DNA of 64,000 nucleotides from RPRB01 sp035519675 (GCA_035519675.1 DATIWB010000133.1:1-64000), one strand, 5' to 3'. Positions 52,357 to 62,270 are shown, counted from the first letter of the stretch. The notes: generated by a model from the sequence alone, not told the origin. Made by a program: numbers and translations.

Positions 52357-54950
52357 GGCCCGACCACCGCCGCCACCGCCCGGTCCAGCTGGATGATGCG
52401 CCGGGCGACGCGCTGGACGTCGTCGGCGGTCACCGCCTGGATGTGCTCGGGGTAGTGCTCGAAGTTGTCGAGCCCGAGCCCGTACGCCGTGTCGAGCGCC
52501 AGCAGCGCCGCCCGCGCCGCGTTCCGCTGCAGGCCGATCTCGTGCGTGCCCACCAGGTGCGCCTTGGCCCGGTCCAGCTCCGCCGGGGTGACGCGATCCT
52601 CGAGCACCTTGCGCAGCTCGGCCTCCATCCCCGCCTCGGCGGCCTCCCGCTTGTCCGCGCTGGTGCCGATGTAGACCGCGAAGTACCCCGGGTCGATGCC
52701 CTCCACCGCCATGCTGGTCACCGCGTAGGCCATGCTCCGCTTGTCGCGGAGCTCGGTGAAGAGCCGCCCGCCCATCCCGGAGAGCACGGTGGAGAGCACC
52801 TCCAGCGCGTGCCGGTCCGGGTCGAAGAGGGTGAGCCCCTGGAAGCCGATCACCACGTGTGCCTGCGCCCGGGCCAGCGCCCTGTGCACCCGGCGCCGCT
52901 CGGTGGGTGGTGCCTCGCGGGGCACGTCGGGGAGCGGCTCCGGGCCCGCGCCCGCCGCGCCGAACAGCGTGCGCGCGCGCTCCAGCGCCTCCGAGCCGTT
53001 CACGTCACCGATGATCGCCAGCACCATCCGCGAGGGGTGGTGGAAGCGGCGGTGCTGGGCGCGGAGCTGCTCGGCGGTGAAACGCTCCACGTTGGCGCGC
53101 TCGCCGATCTGCGGCATCCGGTAGGGATGGTGCTGGAACAGCGCGCGGGAGAAGGTGTCGAAGGCCAGCGAGGAGGGCCGATCCTCGCGGGCGGCGATTT
53201 CTTGAAGGAGCAGATGCCGCTCCCGCTCCAGCTCCTCCTCGGGGAAGGCCGGGTCCAGCAGGCAGTCGGCGAACAGGGTGAAGGCACGGTCGAAGTGCCG
53301 GGAGAGCGTCTCGGCCCGCAGCGACACCGAGTTGCGCCCACCCACTCCGGCGATGGACCCAGCGCAGGCGTCCATCAAGTGCTGGATCTCCTCGGCCCCG
53401 AGCGACGTCGTGCCGCGGGTGAGCATCCGCGAGAGCAGGGTGGTGAGCCCGTTGGTCTCCTCGGTCTCGAAGCGCAGGCCGCCGACGAAGGCCGCCCGCA
53501 TCGCCACCAGGGGGCTCGCTCGCTCTTCGCGGACGAGCAGCGTGGCCCCGTTGCCCAGCCGCTCCACCTGGATCCGCCCCGCCTCGGGCCCGGTCCCCTT
53601 CAGCTTCGGCATCGCCGCCGCGGGAACGGTCTGCGCCCGCCGCGCCGGGGTGGCGACGCCGGGCTCGCGCCGGGCCTCGTCGAGCGCGCCGTGCACCTCG
53701 GCCTCGGTGAGCTGGGCCCCGGCGGGCAGCAGCGCGGTGACCACCGCGGTGTCGAAGTCCAGGTACCGGCGCGCCACCTCCCGCACGGCGTCGGGGGTCA
53801 GGGCGGCGACCCGGGCGTGGTACCTCTCCTCGGCCTCGAAGCCGCCGAGCGTCGTCTCGTAGTGACCGAGCTTCCGCGCCAGGCCCTGCACCGTCTCCCG
53901 GGCATAGACCGCCTCGCTCTCCACCAGCGCCTTGATGGTCGCCAGCTCTTCCTCCGTGGGAGGCGCGGCGAGCAGCTGGGAGAGCGTGCGCAGCGACTCG
54001 GTGAGCGCCGGCCGGACCTTCTCCCCGGGCAAGGTCATCCCCACCCCGAACAGGCCCGGGTCCACCGGGGTATAGGCATAGGCGCTGATCTCGTTCACCA
54101 GTCGCCCGGCGCGCTTCACCTGGCGGAAGAGTCGGCTCGTCTCGCCCTGCCCGGCGAGCATCGCCAGCACGTCCAGCGCGGGCACGTCCTCGTGGTTGGC
54201 GGCGGGGATGGCGAACGAGACGCTGAGCCAGGCCTCCTTCGCCTCGTCCGGGACGAGGTGGATGCGGCGGCCGGCGCGCGGAGGTTCGACCGCCCGGTGA
54301 CGGCCGGGCGCGCGCGGGCGTCCCCAGTCACCGCCGAGCAGCTCCTCGGCCCAGGCCTGCACCGAGACGAGCGAGACGTCACCCACCGCGACCAGTGTCA
54401 TCGCCTCCGGGGTGTAGTGCCGCCGGTAGAAGCCGAGGATGCGCTCGCGGGTGGTGGCCCGCACGCTCTCCGGCGTCCCCAGGACTGGAAGACGGTACGG
54501 GTGCACCTGGTAGCTCTCGCCGAACAGGTCCCGCGAGGCGCGACGGGCCGGCGTGTCCTCGGCGCGCTTGATCTCCTCGACCACCACCTCGCACTCGCGC
54601 GCCAGCTCGGTGGGGTCGAAGCGCGGAAACCGCACCGCATCCGCCAGCACGTCCAGGCCCTCGCGCGCGAACTGCGACGCCATCACCGTGTGGTAGACGG
54701 TGTTGTCGAACGAGGTCCAGGCGTTGACCTCGCCACCGTGCGCCTCGATGTCGCGGGCGATCTCCCCGAGGCCGCGGCGCTCGGTCCCCTTGAACAGCAT
54801 GTGCTCGTGGAGATGGGCGAGCCCTGCCTCGTCGGCGGTCTCGTCCGCGCCTCCCACGTTGACCCAGATCTGCCAGGCCACGACGTGCGCCGCCCCCTGG
54901 TGCTCGTGGAGGACGGTGAGGCCGTTGTCGAGTCGGTGGCGGGTGGGCAT
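52353..54950 (-). CDS. M16-family zinc peptidase, two-domain
   Basis: The 865-residue protein contains two M16 (insulinase-like) halves. The N-half has HxxEH at His46-Glu49-His50 (AHLHEHMLFKGT) and VVVEEIKRAED as the distal Glu helix, so it is the active half. The C-half (~from 430) has no HxxEH (GLTTLLSRMLTRGT) and is structural. The ATG at 54950 is chosen because it precedes the MPTRHRLDNGLTVL start usual for the family. There is no signal peptide, so a cytoplasmic role in peptide turnover is likely. Confidence 0.92.
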   Translation of the reverse strand: MPTRHRLDNGLTVLHEHQGAAHVVAWQIWVNVGGADETADEAGLAHLHEHMLFKGTERRGLGEIARDIEAHGGEVNAWTSFDNTVYHTVMASQFAREGLDVLADAVRFPRFDPTELARECEVVVEEIKRAEDTPARRASRDLFGESYQVHPYRLPVLGTPESVRATTRERILGFYRRHYTPEAMTLVAVGDVSLVSVQAWAEELLGGDWGRPRAPGRHRAVEPPRAGRRIHLVPDEAKEAWLSVSFAIPAANHEDVPALDVLAMLAGQGETSRLFRQVKRAGRLVNEISAYAYTPVDPGLFGVGMTLPGEKVRPALTESLRTLSQLLAAPPTEEELATIKALVESEAVYARETVQGLARKLGHYETTLGGFEAEERYHARVAALTPDAVREVARRYLDFDTAVVTALLPAGAQLTEAEVHGALDEARREPGVATPARRAQTVPAAAMPKLKGTGPEAGRIQVERLGNGATLLVREERASPLVAMRAAFVGGLRFETEETNGLTTLLSRMLTRGTTSLGAEEIQHLMDACAGSIAGVGGRNSVSLRAETLSRHFDRAFTLFADCLLDPAFPEEELERERHLLLQEIAAREDRPSSLAFDTFSRALFQHHPYRMPQIGERANVERFTAEQLRAQHRRFHHPSRMVLAIIGDVNGSEALERARTLFGAAGAGPEPLPDVPREAPPTERRRVHRALARAQAHVVIGFQGLTLFDPDRHALEVLSTVLSGMGGRLFTELRDKRSMAYAVTSMAVEGIDPGYFAVYIGTSADKREAAEAGMEAELRKVLEDRVTPAELDRAKAHLVGTHEIGLQRNAARAALLALDTAYGLGLDNFEHYPEHIQAVTADDVQRVARRIIQLDRAVAAVVGP

Positions 54951-55023
54951 GTGGGTGGAGCCTCGATGGGCCGGCGGCTTTTGGGGAAACCCCCGAAGGA
55001 CAGGTAGTCTGCCCTGCCAGGCG

Positions 55024-57348
55024 ATGCCCGGCGCACCGGAAGACGTCAACCCTCTTCAAGACCTGGACTTCGGGGATGAACCCCTCGCCCCGAAGGCTCC
55101 GGCCGCCCCGCCCGCGCGCCGTGCCTCCCCGCCCCCCCAGCAGGCGGGCCCCCCGGGCGCGCCGCCCCCGCTCCCCAAGCGGTCCCCGGGAGCCCGCCCG
55201 GCCAGCCCGGCACCCGCCCCCGCCCAGCCCGGCGCCGCCACCGGGGGCCTGGTCCCGGTGGCCCAGATCCCCGCCGCCGTGCCTCGCGCCTCGGGGGACC
55301 CGTTCCAGGAGCCGCCGGAGCCGCGGCCTCCCCGGGGCATCGCCCTGGACGAGAAGCTCGAGTACTTCCGCGCGGTCCTCAAGCTGAAGGAGGAGACGCT
55401 CACCCGCGCGCGCAGCGTCTACGAGCAGCGCGACCTCGAGGCCGCCCGGCTGCGCGAGGTGGCGGTGGCGCTCAAGGCGCAGCTGGACGAGGTCCTGCCG
55501 CAGCTCGGTCAGCTCCGCTACTTGCCTGCGCGGCTGGAGCAGCTCCAGGCCGCGCTCGAGCAGGAGCGGCTCCGGGCCGACGCCGCCGAGGGCCAGGCCT
55601 CGGGCTTCGAGCAGCAGCTGGCCTCCAGCGACGCCGACCGCCGGGACCTGGCCCGCGCCCTGGCCGAGGTGGAGGCCGAGCTCCCCGGGCTACGGGCCGC
55701 GCTCGACGAGGAGAAGCTCGGCCGCACCGCGCTCGCCGAGGAGCTGGCGAGCCTCAAGGAGACGCTCCAGGCCACCGAGGAGAAGGCGCGCCAGCTCGAG
55801 GTGGAGAAGCTCGAGGCGATGGGCAGCCTCGACGCGGTCAACGGCCAGTACCACGAGATGGCGAGCGTGGCGGACCGGCTCGAGCAGGAGCGCGACCGGC
55901 TGGCCGAGGAGGTGAAGACCCTCACCGCCGAGCGGGACGCCGCCGCCACCGAGAAGGATTTCGCCAGCGCCAAGCTGGAGCGGGTGACCACCGAGGCCGC
56001 CCGGCTCAGCAAGGACCTCGAGGCCGCGCAGCAGTCGCTCTCGTCGCTCGAGCAGGAGCACGGAAGGAGCCGGGGGTCGGTCGAGGAGCTCGAGGGCCGC
56101 ATCCGCTACCTCGAAGGCGAGCTGGACGAGGCGCGGCAGAGGGCCCAGGCGCTCGAGGAGAGCGCGGCCCAGATGGCCGAGGCCTCCAGCGAGGAGCTGG
56201 CCGAGGCGAGCGCCGCGCTCGCCGCGCTCAAGGCCGAGAAGGTCGATCTGGAGAAGGAAGCCGGGGACCTGCCTCGGCTGCGCCAGGCGCTGGAGATGCA
56301 GCTGGGCAAGGTGCGCGAGCTGGAGGCGCAGCTGGACGAGACCACCCGGAACGCCACGCGACTCCAGGATGAGCTGCACGCCCACTCCGAGGAGTCGGCC
56401 GCGCTGCGGGGCGAGCTGGAGGCCTTCCAGATCCAGATGCAGGCCGAGGAGCAGCGGGCCCGCGCCGAGCTGGACGAGGCGCTCGGCCGGGAGGGCCAGG
56501 CCCGGAAGGCGCTGGAGGCCAAGCTGGCCGAGCGCACGCAGCAGCAGCAGGCGGCCCAGAAGGCCGAGGCGGCGGCCCGGCAGGAGAGCGAGTCGCGCGC
56601 CGAGCGGCTGAAGGCGCTGGAGCGGCAGCTCCAGACCGAGGTGGAGAAGCGGACCCATGCCGAGGCGAGGGGGGCCGACCTCCGCCGCCAGCTCGAGGAG
56701 TACCAGGGCGCGCACGCGGAGACGAGCTCGCTGCTCGAGACCCAGCGCCACCAGGGCGCCCAGCTCGAGGCGGCGCTCGGGGGAGTGGAGGAGAAGCGCA
56801 AGGGCCTGGAGCAGAAGCTGCAGAGCCTGTCCAAGGAGCTGGAGTCGGCGCGCGCGGCCGAGGAGAAGGCGAAGGCCCAGGCCAGCCAGGTGGCCACCCA
56901 GGTCCAGAAGCTCCAGGACTCGCTCAAGGCGGAGCAGCAGAAGTCGAATTCGCTCCGCGAGCAGCTGAGCGCGCAGCTGGCCGGCGGCTCCGAGGCGACC
57001 ATCCGCAAGCTCACCGAGGAGCTGGAGCGGCTCCGCGGCGACACCTTCGCCCTGAAGAAGGTCCGCGAGGAGCTGACCGACGCCAACCGGAAGGCGATGG
57101 AGTCGCAGGCCTCGTTCATGAAGGAGAAGCGCGAGCGCGAGGCGCTGGCTGCGCGCGTCGCCGAGCTGGAGAGCCGCCCGCCTCCCGCCGCCCCGGCCGG
57201 GGCGAGCAGCGCCGAGGTGGAGAAGCTCAAGGCCGACGTGGCCAAGCTGAAGACCAAGCTGGTGGCCGCGGAGAACGCTGCCGAGGCGGCGGCGCTGCTC
57301 AAATCGAAGGTTGCGCGCCTCGAGGCCCAGCTGAAGAAGAAGGGGTGA
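55024..57348 (+). CDS. Long coiled-coil protein
   Basis: From ATG 55024 the product is 774 residues: ~100 residues rich in Pro/Ala, then an almost uninterrupted Glu/Lys/Leu/Gln-rich coiled coil (~115-755, for example LEEYQGAHAETSSLLETQRH) with no Cys or Trp. A basic short tail follows (LEAQLKKKG). In myxobacteria such proteins organise motility or cell-pole complexes, but the name cannot be given from this sequence. It is divergent from the M16 gene by 73 bp. Confidence 0.75.
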   Translation: MPGAPEDVNPLQDLDFGDEPLAPKAPAAPPARRASPPPQQAGPPGAPPPLPKRSPGARPASPAPAPAQPGAATGGLVPVAQIPAAVPRASGDPFQEPPEPRPPRGIALDEKLEYFRAVLKLKEETLTRARSVYEQRDLEAARLREVAVALKAQLDEVLPQLGQLRYLPARLEQLQAALEQERLRADAAEGQASGFEQQLASSDADRRDLARALAEVEAELPGLRAALDEEKLGRTALAEELASLKETLQATEEKARQLEVEKLEAMGSLDAVNGQYHEMASVADRLEQERDRLAEEVKTLTAERDAAATEKDFASAKLERVTTEAARLSKDLEAAQQSLSSLEQEHGRSRGSVEELEGRIRYLEGELDEARQRAQALEESAAQMAEASSEELAEASAALAALKAEKVDLEKEAGDLPRLRQALEMQLGKVRELEAQLDETTRNATRLQDELHAHSEESAALRGELEAFQIQMQAEEQRARAELDEALGREGQARKALEAKLAERTQQQQAAQKAEAAARQESESRAERLKALERQLQTEVEKRTHAEARGADLRRQLEEYQGAHAETSSLLETQRHQGAQLEAALGGVEEKRKGLEQKLQSLSKELESARAAEEKAKAQASQVATQVQKLQDSLKAEQQKSNSLREQLSAQLAGGSEATIRKLTEELERLRGDTFALKKVREELTDANRKAMESQASFMKEKREREALAARVAELESRPPPAAPAGASSAEVEKLKADVAKLKTKLVAAENAAEAAALLKSKVARLEAQLKKKG

Positions 57349-57382
57349 CTGTACCGGTCGCCTCTTGCCAGGCTCCGGGGTG

Positions 57383-58111
57383 ATGGCTGCTCCTCCCGGC
57401 CACATCGGCATCGTCGCCTGCTCGGCGGAGGGCGCCGCGCTCTGCTACCGCACGCTCTGCACCGAGGCGCCCCGGCTGCTCGGACCCTACGCGCACCCGG
57501 AGATCACTCTGCACGGGCATTCCTTCGCCCTCTACGACGCGTGCATCACCCGGGGCGACTGGGCCGGGGTGGCCGAGCTGATGCTCGACTCGGCCCGCAA
57601 GCTGGCGGCGACCGGGGCCCGGTTCCTCATCTGTCCGGACAACACCATCCACCAGGCGCTCCCGCACCTCCGGGATCGCTCCCCGCTGCCCTGGCTGCAC
57701 ATCGCCGAGGTGGTCGCGGCCGAGGCCGTGGAGCGCGGCTTCCGGAAGCTCGGGCTCACCGGCACGAAGTGGCTCTTGGGTAGCGAGGTGTACCCGGAGA
57801 AGCTCGCCGCGCGCGGGCTCGCCTGGGTGCGTCCGGACGAGAGCGACCGGGTGGAGGTCAGCCGGATCATCATGGAGGAACTGGTCAACGGGCGCTTCCT
57901 TCCCGAGGCGGTGCGCACGCTCCAGACGGTCATCGGGAGGCTGAAGGACGTCGGCTGCGACGCGGTGGTGCTCGGGTGCACCGAGCTTCCACTGGTCATC
58001 TCGGACGCGAACTCGCCGCTGCCCACGCTGGACTCGACCCGGCTGCTCGCGCGGGCGGCGATCCGGCGGGCGATGGAGCCTGAGCCAGGGGAGGGGCGGG
58101 CGCGCAAGTAG
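57383..58111 (+). CDS. Aspartate/glutamate racemase-family protein
   Basis: The 242-residue protein has the two-lobed racemase fold: GIVACSAEGAALCYRTL and, in the second lobe, DAVVLGCTELPLV with the second catalytic Cys. In the first lobe the usual CNT motif is FLICPDNTIHQ, so the residue directly before Asn-Thr is Asp, not Cys. Some related enzymes (E. coli YgeA) have Thr at this place and stay active on other amino acids, so it may be a racemase or isomerase with altered chemistry. ATG 57383 lies 34 bp after the coiled-coil stop. Confidence 0.75.
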   Translation: MAAPPGHIGIVACSAEGAALCYRTLCTEAPRLLGPYAHPEITLHGHSFALYDACITRGDWAGVAELMLDSARKLAATGARFLICPDNTIHQALPHLRDRSPLPWLHIAEVVAAEAVERGFRKLGLTGTKWLLGSEVYPEKLAARGLAWVRPDESDRVEVSRIIMEELVNGRFLPEAVRTLQTVIGRLKDVGCDAVVLGCTELPLVISDANSPLPTLDSTRLLARAAIRRAMEPEPGEGRARK

Positions 58112-58320
58112 TGCCTCGACCGGGGTGTACTCAGTGCAGCGCTGGCCGATCCTCTCGCTGCGACGCGCGGAGTCGTCCCCTCCGGCTGCTCGACGTGCCG
58201 ACGGGCACGCCTCCGCTGCTCGGTCCTCGCGTGCGCCGTCTCGGTTCGGTCTCCGCCATCTCGCGTCCCGCTCGGCAATTCGCCGAAGGGCTCCCCCTCG
58301 GTGTACAGGCCCTCTCGTCC

Positions 58321-59511
58321 ATGGAAGTCGATCCGCTCACCGGGCTCGAGGTCGCGCGCTCCGGGCTGTACGTGCACTTCCCGTACTGCCTGCGGCGTTG
58401 CCCGTACTGCGACTTCACGATCGCCATTGCCCGATCGATCCCCGGGGGACGGTACGCCGACGCAGTGCTGGCCGAGCTGCGCCTGCGCCTCGACGAGCGC
58501 CCCGCCTGGGCCCAGCGGCCACTCGATTCGGTGTACCTCGGCGGCGGCACCCCGTCCTTGTGGGAGCCACGCGAGGTGGGGCGCGTCCTGGAGGGAATCG
58601 CCGCCGTCCTGCCGCTCGCCGCCGACGCCGAGGTGTCGCTGGAGGCCAACCCGGAGGTGGCCGACACGGCGCGGCTCGCCGGGTACCGGGCCGCGGGAGT
58701 GAACCGGCTGTCGCTCGGCATCCAGTCCTTCGAGCCCGCGGTGCTGGCAACGCTCGGGCGCGCTCACTCGCCCGCCGACGCCGAGGGTGCGTTCGGGGCG
58801 GCGCGCGCCGCGGGCTTCGAGAACCTGTCGGTGGACCTCATCCACGGGGTTCCCGGTCAGTCGCTCTCCGGGGCGGTCGAGGACGCGCGCCGGGCGGCAG
58901 CGCTCGGGCCGGAGCACGTCTCGTCCTACGTGCTCACCGTGGAGCGCGAGCACCTGGGCGCGGAGACGGTGTTCAGCCGCCGCCTTCGCCAGGGCCGGCT
59001 CGCGCTGCCGGACGACGCGGCGGTGGTGGAGATGGTGGACGCCGTCGGCGAGGTGCTCGCCAGGGCGGGGCTCGAGCGGTACGAGATCTCCAGCCACGCG
59101 GTTCCGGGGCGGCATTCACGCCACAACGCCCTCTACTGGACCGGCGGCGAGTCGCTGGCCCTCGGCGCCGGTGCGGTCGGCTTCCATCGCCAGGGCACGA
59201 ACGCCGTCCGCATCACCAACCTCCGCAGCACACCGCGCTGGCTCGAGGCGGTCGAGTCGGGACGGCTCCCGGACGAGGACCGGGAAACGCTCGACGCCGC
59301 CGCCCTCTACGAGGAACGCCTGCTGCTCGGACTGCGGCTCCGCTCGGGGCTGGACCTCGGCGCGCTCTGGGCCGAGCACGGAGTCGCACCGCGAGCCGGC
59401 GAGCTGCAAACCCTCATCCGTGACGGGTTCCTGGAGCAAGCGGGCCAGCGGGTGCGGCTCACCGCACGCGGGGCGCACCTCCATCAGGAAGTCAGCGCGC
59501 GCCTGGTCTGA
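58321..59511 (+). CDS. HemW-like radical SAM protein
   Basis: The 396-residue protein has the radical-SAM [4Fe-4S] motif CxxxCxxC (Cys23, Cys27, Cys30 in FPYCLRRCPYCDF), then YLGGGTPSLWE, SLEANPE, and GVNRLSLGIQSFEP, all shared by HemN/HemW. The C-terminal GESLALGAGAVGF block fits HemW. HemW is thought to be a heme chaperone, not a coproporphyrinogen dehydrogenase. The gene starts 209 bp after the racemase stop; that gap holds no recognised element. Confidence 0.85.
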   Translation: MEVDPLTGLEVARSGLYVHFPYCLRRCPYCDFTIAIARSIPGGRYADAVLAELRLRLDERPAWAQRPLDSVYLGGGTPSLWEPREVGRVLEGIAAVLPLAADAEVSLEANPEVADTARLAGYRAAGVNRLSLGIQSFEPAVLATLGRAHSPADAEGAFGAARAAGFENLSVDLIHGVPGQSLSGAVEDARRAAALGPEHVSSYVLTVEREHLGAETVFSRRLRQGRLALPDDAAVVEMVDAVGEVLARAGLERYEISSHAVPGRHSRHNALYWTGGESLALGAGAVGFHRQGTNAVRITNLRSTPRWLEAVESGRLPDEDRETLDAAALYEERLLLGLRLRSGLDLGALWAEHGVAPRAGELQTLIRDGFLEQAGQRVRLTARGAHLHQEVSARLV

Positions 59512-59597
59512 GCTGGGGTGGGGCCGATGGGAGTGCATGCGGGTGCAGAGGCGCGACTGTCCGACAGCCGTGCTGCCCGCCAGCCCCCTCGGGGGCC

Positions 59598-61187
59598 GTG
59601 CTAGAAGAAGGCTCCTTCGCTCACGTGCACGCCCCGCACTCCGTTGCCGAGGCTCTCGGCGAGCCAGCTCCCGGTCTCGTCGTTCCGGCCGGCGCCTCCG
59701 TCCAGCGCGCTCCTGCCGCCGGCGCCGCGGTCCCGTCCGCACCGCTCGCGCACGAGTCGGTCGAGTTCCGGCGTCTGCTCACCCGCGCATTCCTCGTCCC
59801 GGCGATCCTCCTCGCCCTTCTGGCGGTGGCGCTCGGCGGGGGCGTGGCGCTGCTCGTCCGCCAGGCGCGCCTGACGCAGCGGTCGGACCAGGTCCTGGCG
59901 CACTCGGCGCGGCTGCGGGAGCTGCTGGTGGACCGCGAGACCGGGTTGCGCGGATACCTGCTGTCCGGGGACCCGAGCTTCCTCGGCCCGCTGGAGCGCG
60001 CCGATCGCAAGCTCCTGGAGACGACCGGGAGCCTCCGCAACATGCTCCGCGACGACCCGGACCAGCTCGCCCGTCTGGAGATCGTCGAGTCGATGGCCCT
60101 GGAGTGGAGCCAGTACGCGGTCCGGGAGCGTGCGCTGTTCGAGTCCGGCGACGACTACATCCACTACTTCAAGGCCGGCGAGGGCGTGCAGCGGCTCTCC
60201 GGCATGCTCGAGGTGCTCGATAGCCTCGGTCAGAGCGAGCAGGCACGCCGGCGGGAGCGGGCCGAGCACGCTGCGCTCACCGGTCGACTGCTGTTCTGGC
60301 TCTCGCTCGGGTGCGTGGGCATGTTGGCGCTGGTGCTGGGGTACGCCAGCCGGCGACAGCTCCTGGCACTGGCCCGGAGTCACGCCGAGGCGGTGGCGGC
60401 GATGGAGGAGCGGGAGCAGGCCATCCGCGAGCTCAACGCCTCGCTCGAGCAGCGCGTCGCCGAGCGGACCCAGGCGCTGGCCGCGGTGAACGCCGAGCTG
60501 GAGGCCTTCACCTCCTCGGTGAGCCACGACCTGCGGGCTCCGCTCCGGCAGCTGGGGGGCTTCACCCGGCTCCTGGACCAGAGCGCCGGCTCGCGCCTCG
60601 ACGCCCGCGAGCGCAGCTACGTGGCGATGCTCCGGAGCACCGCGGCGGAGGCGGTCCAGATGGTGGACGACCTGCTCTCGTTCAGCCGGGTGAGCCGGGC
60701 GGAGCTCCGCTGCGCGCCCGTGGACCTGAACGCGGTCCTCGGCTCGGCGCGCGAGGGGCTGCTCCACGAGCAGGAGGGACGCGAGGTGGAGTGGGCCATC
60801 CACGGGCTCCCCACGGTCCGGGGCGACGCGACGATGCTGCTGCTGGTGCTGAGGAACCTGCTCGGCAACGCCCTGAAGTACACCCGCGGACGGCGGCCGG
60901 CGCGCATCGAGGTGGGCACGGTCAACGTCCCCGGCGCCGAGGACATCGTCTACGTGCGCGACAACGGAGTGGGCTTCGACATGAAGTACGCCCACAAGCT
61001 CTTCGGAGTCTTTCAGCGGCTGCACCGGGCCGACGAGTTCGAGGGCACCGGCATCGGCCTGGCCCACGTGCGCCGCATCGTCCAGCGGCACGGAGGCCGG
61101 GTGTGGGGAGTGGGCGTGCCCGACCAGGGCGCGACGTTCTACGTGGCGCTGCCCCGGCGCGACCAGGCGGGGGAGATCGCCATCTGA
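59598..61187 (+). CDS. CHASE3-like sensor histidine kinase
   Basis: The 529-residue membrane kinase has helices at ~63-87 and ~231-250 flanking a CHASE3-like periplasmic domain (DRETGLRGYLLSGDPSFLGP), a short coiled coil, the HisKA domain with His310 in SVSHDLRAPLR, and an HATPase_c domain with N-box (NLLGNALKYT), VRDNGVGFD and GTGIGLAHVRRI. No receiver domain or adjacent response regulator is present, so the partner lies elsewhere. A perfect dyad (gccccc/gggggc, 59583-59596) precedes the GTG start. Confidence 0.88.
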   Translation: MLEEGSFAHVHAPHSVAEALGEPAPGLVVPAGASVQRAPAAGAAVPSAPLAHESVEFRRLLTRAFLVPAILLALLAVALGGGVALLVRQARLTQRSDQVLAHSARLRELLVDRETGLRGYLLSGDPSFLGPLERADRKLLETTGSLRNMLRDDPDQLARLEIVESMALEWSQYAVRERALFESGDDYIHYFKAGEGVQRLSGMLEVLDSLGQSEQARRRERAEHAALTGRLLFWLSLGCVGMLALVLGYASRRQLLALARSHAEAVAAMEEREQAIRELNASLEQRVAERTQALAAVNAELEAFTSSVSHDLRAPLRQLGGFTRLLDQSAGSRLDARERSYVAMLRSTAAEAVQMVDDLLSFSRVSRAELRCAPVDLNAVLGSAREGLLHEQEGREVEWAIHGLPTVRGDATMLLLVLRNLLGNALKYTRGRRPARIEVGTVNVPGAEDIVYVRDNGVGFDMKYAHKLFGVFQRLHRADEFEGTGIGLAHVRRIVQRHGGRVWGVGVPDQGATFYVALPRRDQAGEIAI

Positions 61188-61200
61188 GGCGCGGCGCGGC

Positions 61201-61686
61201 TCATCGGTTCTCGTTGGCCGGTTGGCCCACCGGAACCGGCGCGAGCGACCGTGCCGATGGCTCGACGCCTCGGAGGATGAGCGCGATCGGCAGCCCCACG
61301 ACGACAGGATGGGTGGCCAGCTGGATCCAGAACCGCGGCACCGTCGGTGACACCGCCCGGGCACGGCTGAGCGGCAGCACCACGCCGTCCATGAGCAGCC
61401 AGACCACGGCGCCGTAGACCAGACCGGCCACGACGGTACCGCCGACGGTGCGGGTCCATGTCCGGAGGGCCGGCCAGCACTGGAGCAGGACGAGGAAGAC
61501 CAGCGTCCACCCGAGCGAGATGAGGAGGTGAAGGCCGAGTCCGAGGAGCGCCGCGGTGGTTCCCCCGCGGACCGCTGGCAGCGAGCGGAGGGTCTCCGGC
61601 TGCCGGTGGTGCACCGTCTGCCGCTGTCCAGCGTTGAGCGGTCGTGGCGCCGCGTTCCGGGCGAAGCAGCCGGGGCGGCGTACCAT
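61201..61686 (-). CDS. Membrane protein, possibly 5'-truncated
   Basis: The 161-residue product ends in recognisable helices (TTAALLGLGLHLLISLGWT, VYGAVVWLLMDGVVLPLS, THPVVVGLPIALIL), a pattern seen in a widespread small integral membrane family. The expected N-terminal helix and linker of that family are not seen: the first ~40 residues are Arg/Pro-rich with no membrane segment. Only 26 bp separate its first codon from the DoxX start, so there is no room for more. It may be a truncated or degraded gene. Confidence 0.45.
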   Translation of the reverse strand: MVRRPGCFARNAAPRPLNAGQRQTVHHRQPETLRSLPAVRGGTTAALLGLGLHLLISLGWTLVFLVLLQCWPALRTWTRTVGGTVVAGLVYGAVVWLLMDGVVLPLSRARAVSPTVPRFWIQLATHPVVVGLPIALILRGVEPSARSLAPVPVGQPANENR

Positions 61687-61712
61687 CGCGCGTCTGTCGC
61701 GCGGGAGGTCCC

Positions 61713-62129
61713 ATGGCCGAAGAGAACGTCATCGCCCGGTGGAGGAGCTGGGCGCCGCAGCTGCTGAGCATCCTGCGCATCGTCGCCGCCTTCCTCTTCC
61801 TCCAGTTCGGGACGGCCAAGCTCTTCGCGTGGCCCGGCCCGCTGATGCCCGAGGGCGCCGTCCCGGTCGGCTCGCTGGCGGGCATCGCCGGCCTTCTTGA
61901 GTCGGTGGGCGGCACGCTGCTGCTGTTCGGGCTCTTCACCCGACCCGTCGCCTTCATCGTCTCGGGGGAGATGGCCATCGCGTACTTCCACGGTCACGCT
62001 CCTCACGGCTTCTGGCCGGTGCTGAACGGGGGCCACCCGGCGGTCCTGTTCTGCTTCGTCTGGCTCTACCTCTCGGCCGCGGGCGGCGGTCTCTGGAGCC
62101 TGGACGCGCTGCGCAACAGACGGGCGTAG
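61713..62129 (+). CDS. DoxX-family membrane protein
   Basis: The 138-residue protein has four membrane helices with the DoxX pattern ILRIVAAFLFLQFGTAKLF at the start, GGTLLLFGLFTRPVAFIVSGEMAIAYF and a C-terminal LYLSAAGGGLWSLD. DoxX-like proteins are linked to respiratory or quinone functions but this branch is of unknown role. Confidence 0.85.
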   Translation: MAEENVIARWRSWAPQLLSILRIVAAFLFLQFGTAKLFAWPGPLMPEGAVPVGSLAGIAGLLESVGGTLLLFGLFTRPVAFIVSGEMAIAYFHGHAPHGFWPVLNGGHPAVLFCFVWLYLSAAGGGLWSLDALRNRRA

Positions 62130-62163
62130 CGGCCGACGCCGCGAGGGGAGGTGCCCGAGGGGA

Positions 62164-62229
62164 GGTGCCAGACACCTCGTTACCGGGACGCGGTGCCAGA
62201 CACCTCGTTACCGGACACCTCGTTACCGG
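62164..62229. repeat. Dispersed intergenic repeat, copies near right end
   Basis: The block ggtgccagacacctcgttac occurs at 62164 and again at 62192, the second continuing as ggacacctcgttaccgg to 62229. Bases 62190-62222 are identical to 520-552. It lies between the DoxX gene and the end of the convergent DUF3857 gene. Confidence 0.75.
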
Positions 62230-62270
62230 ATCTGCGAACGATCTCGATGGCTTGCAGGACGCTGCCGGAC

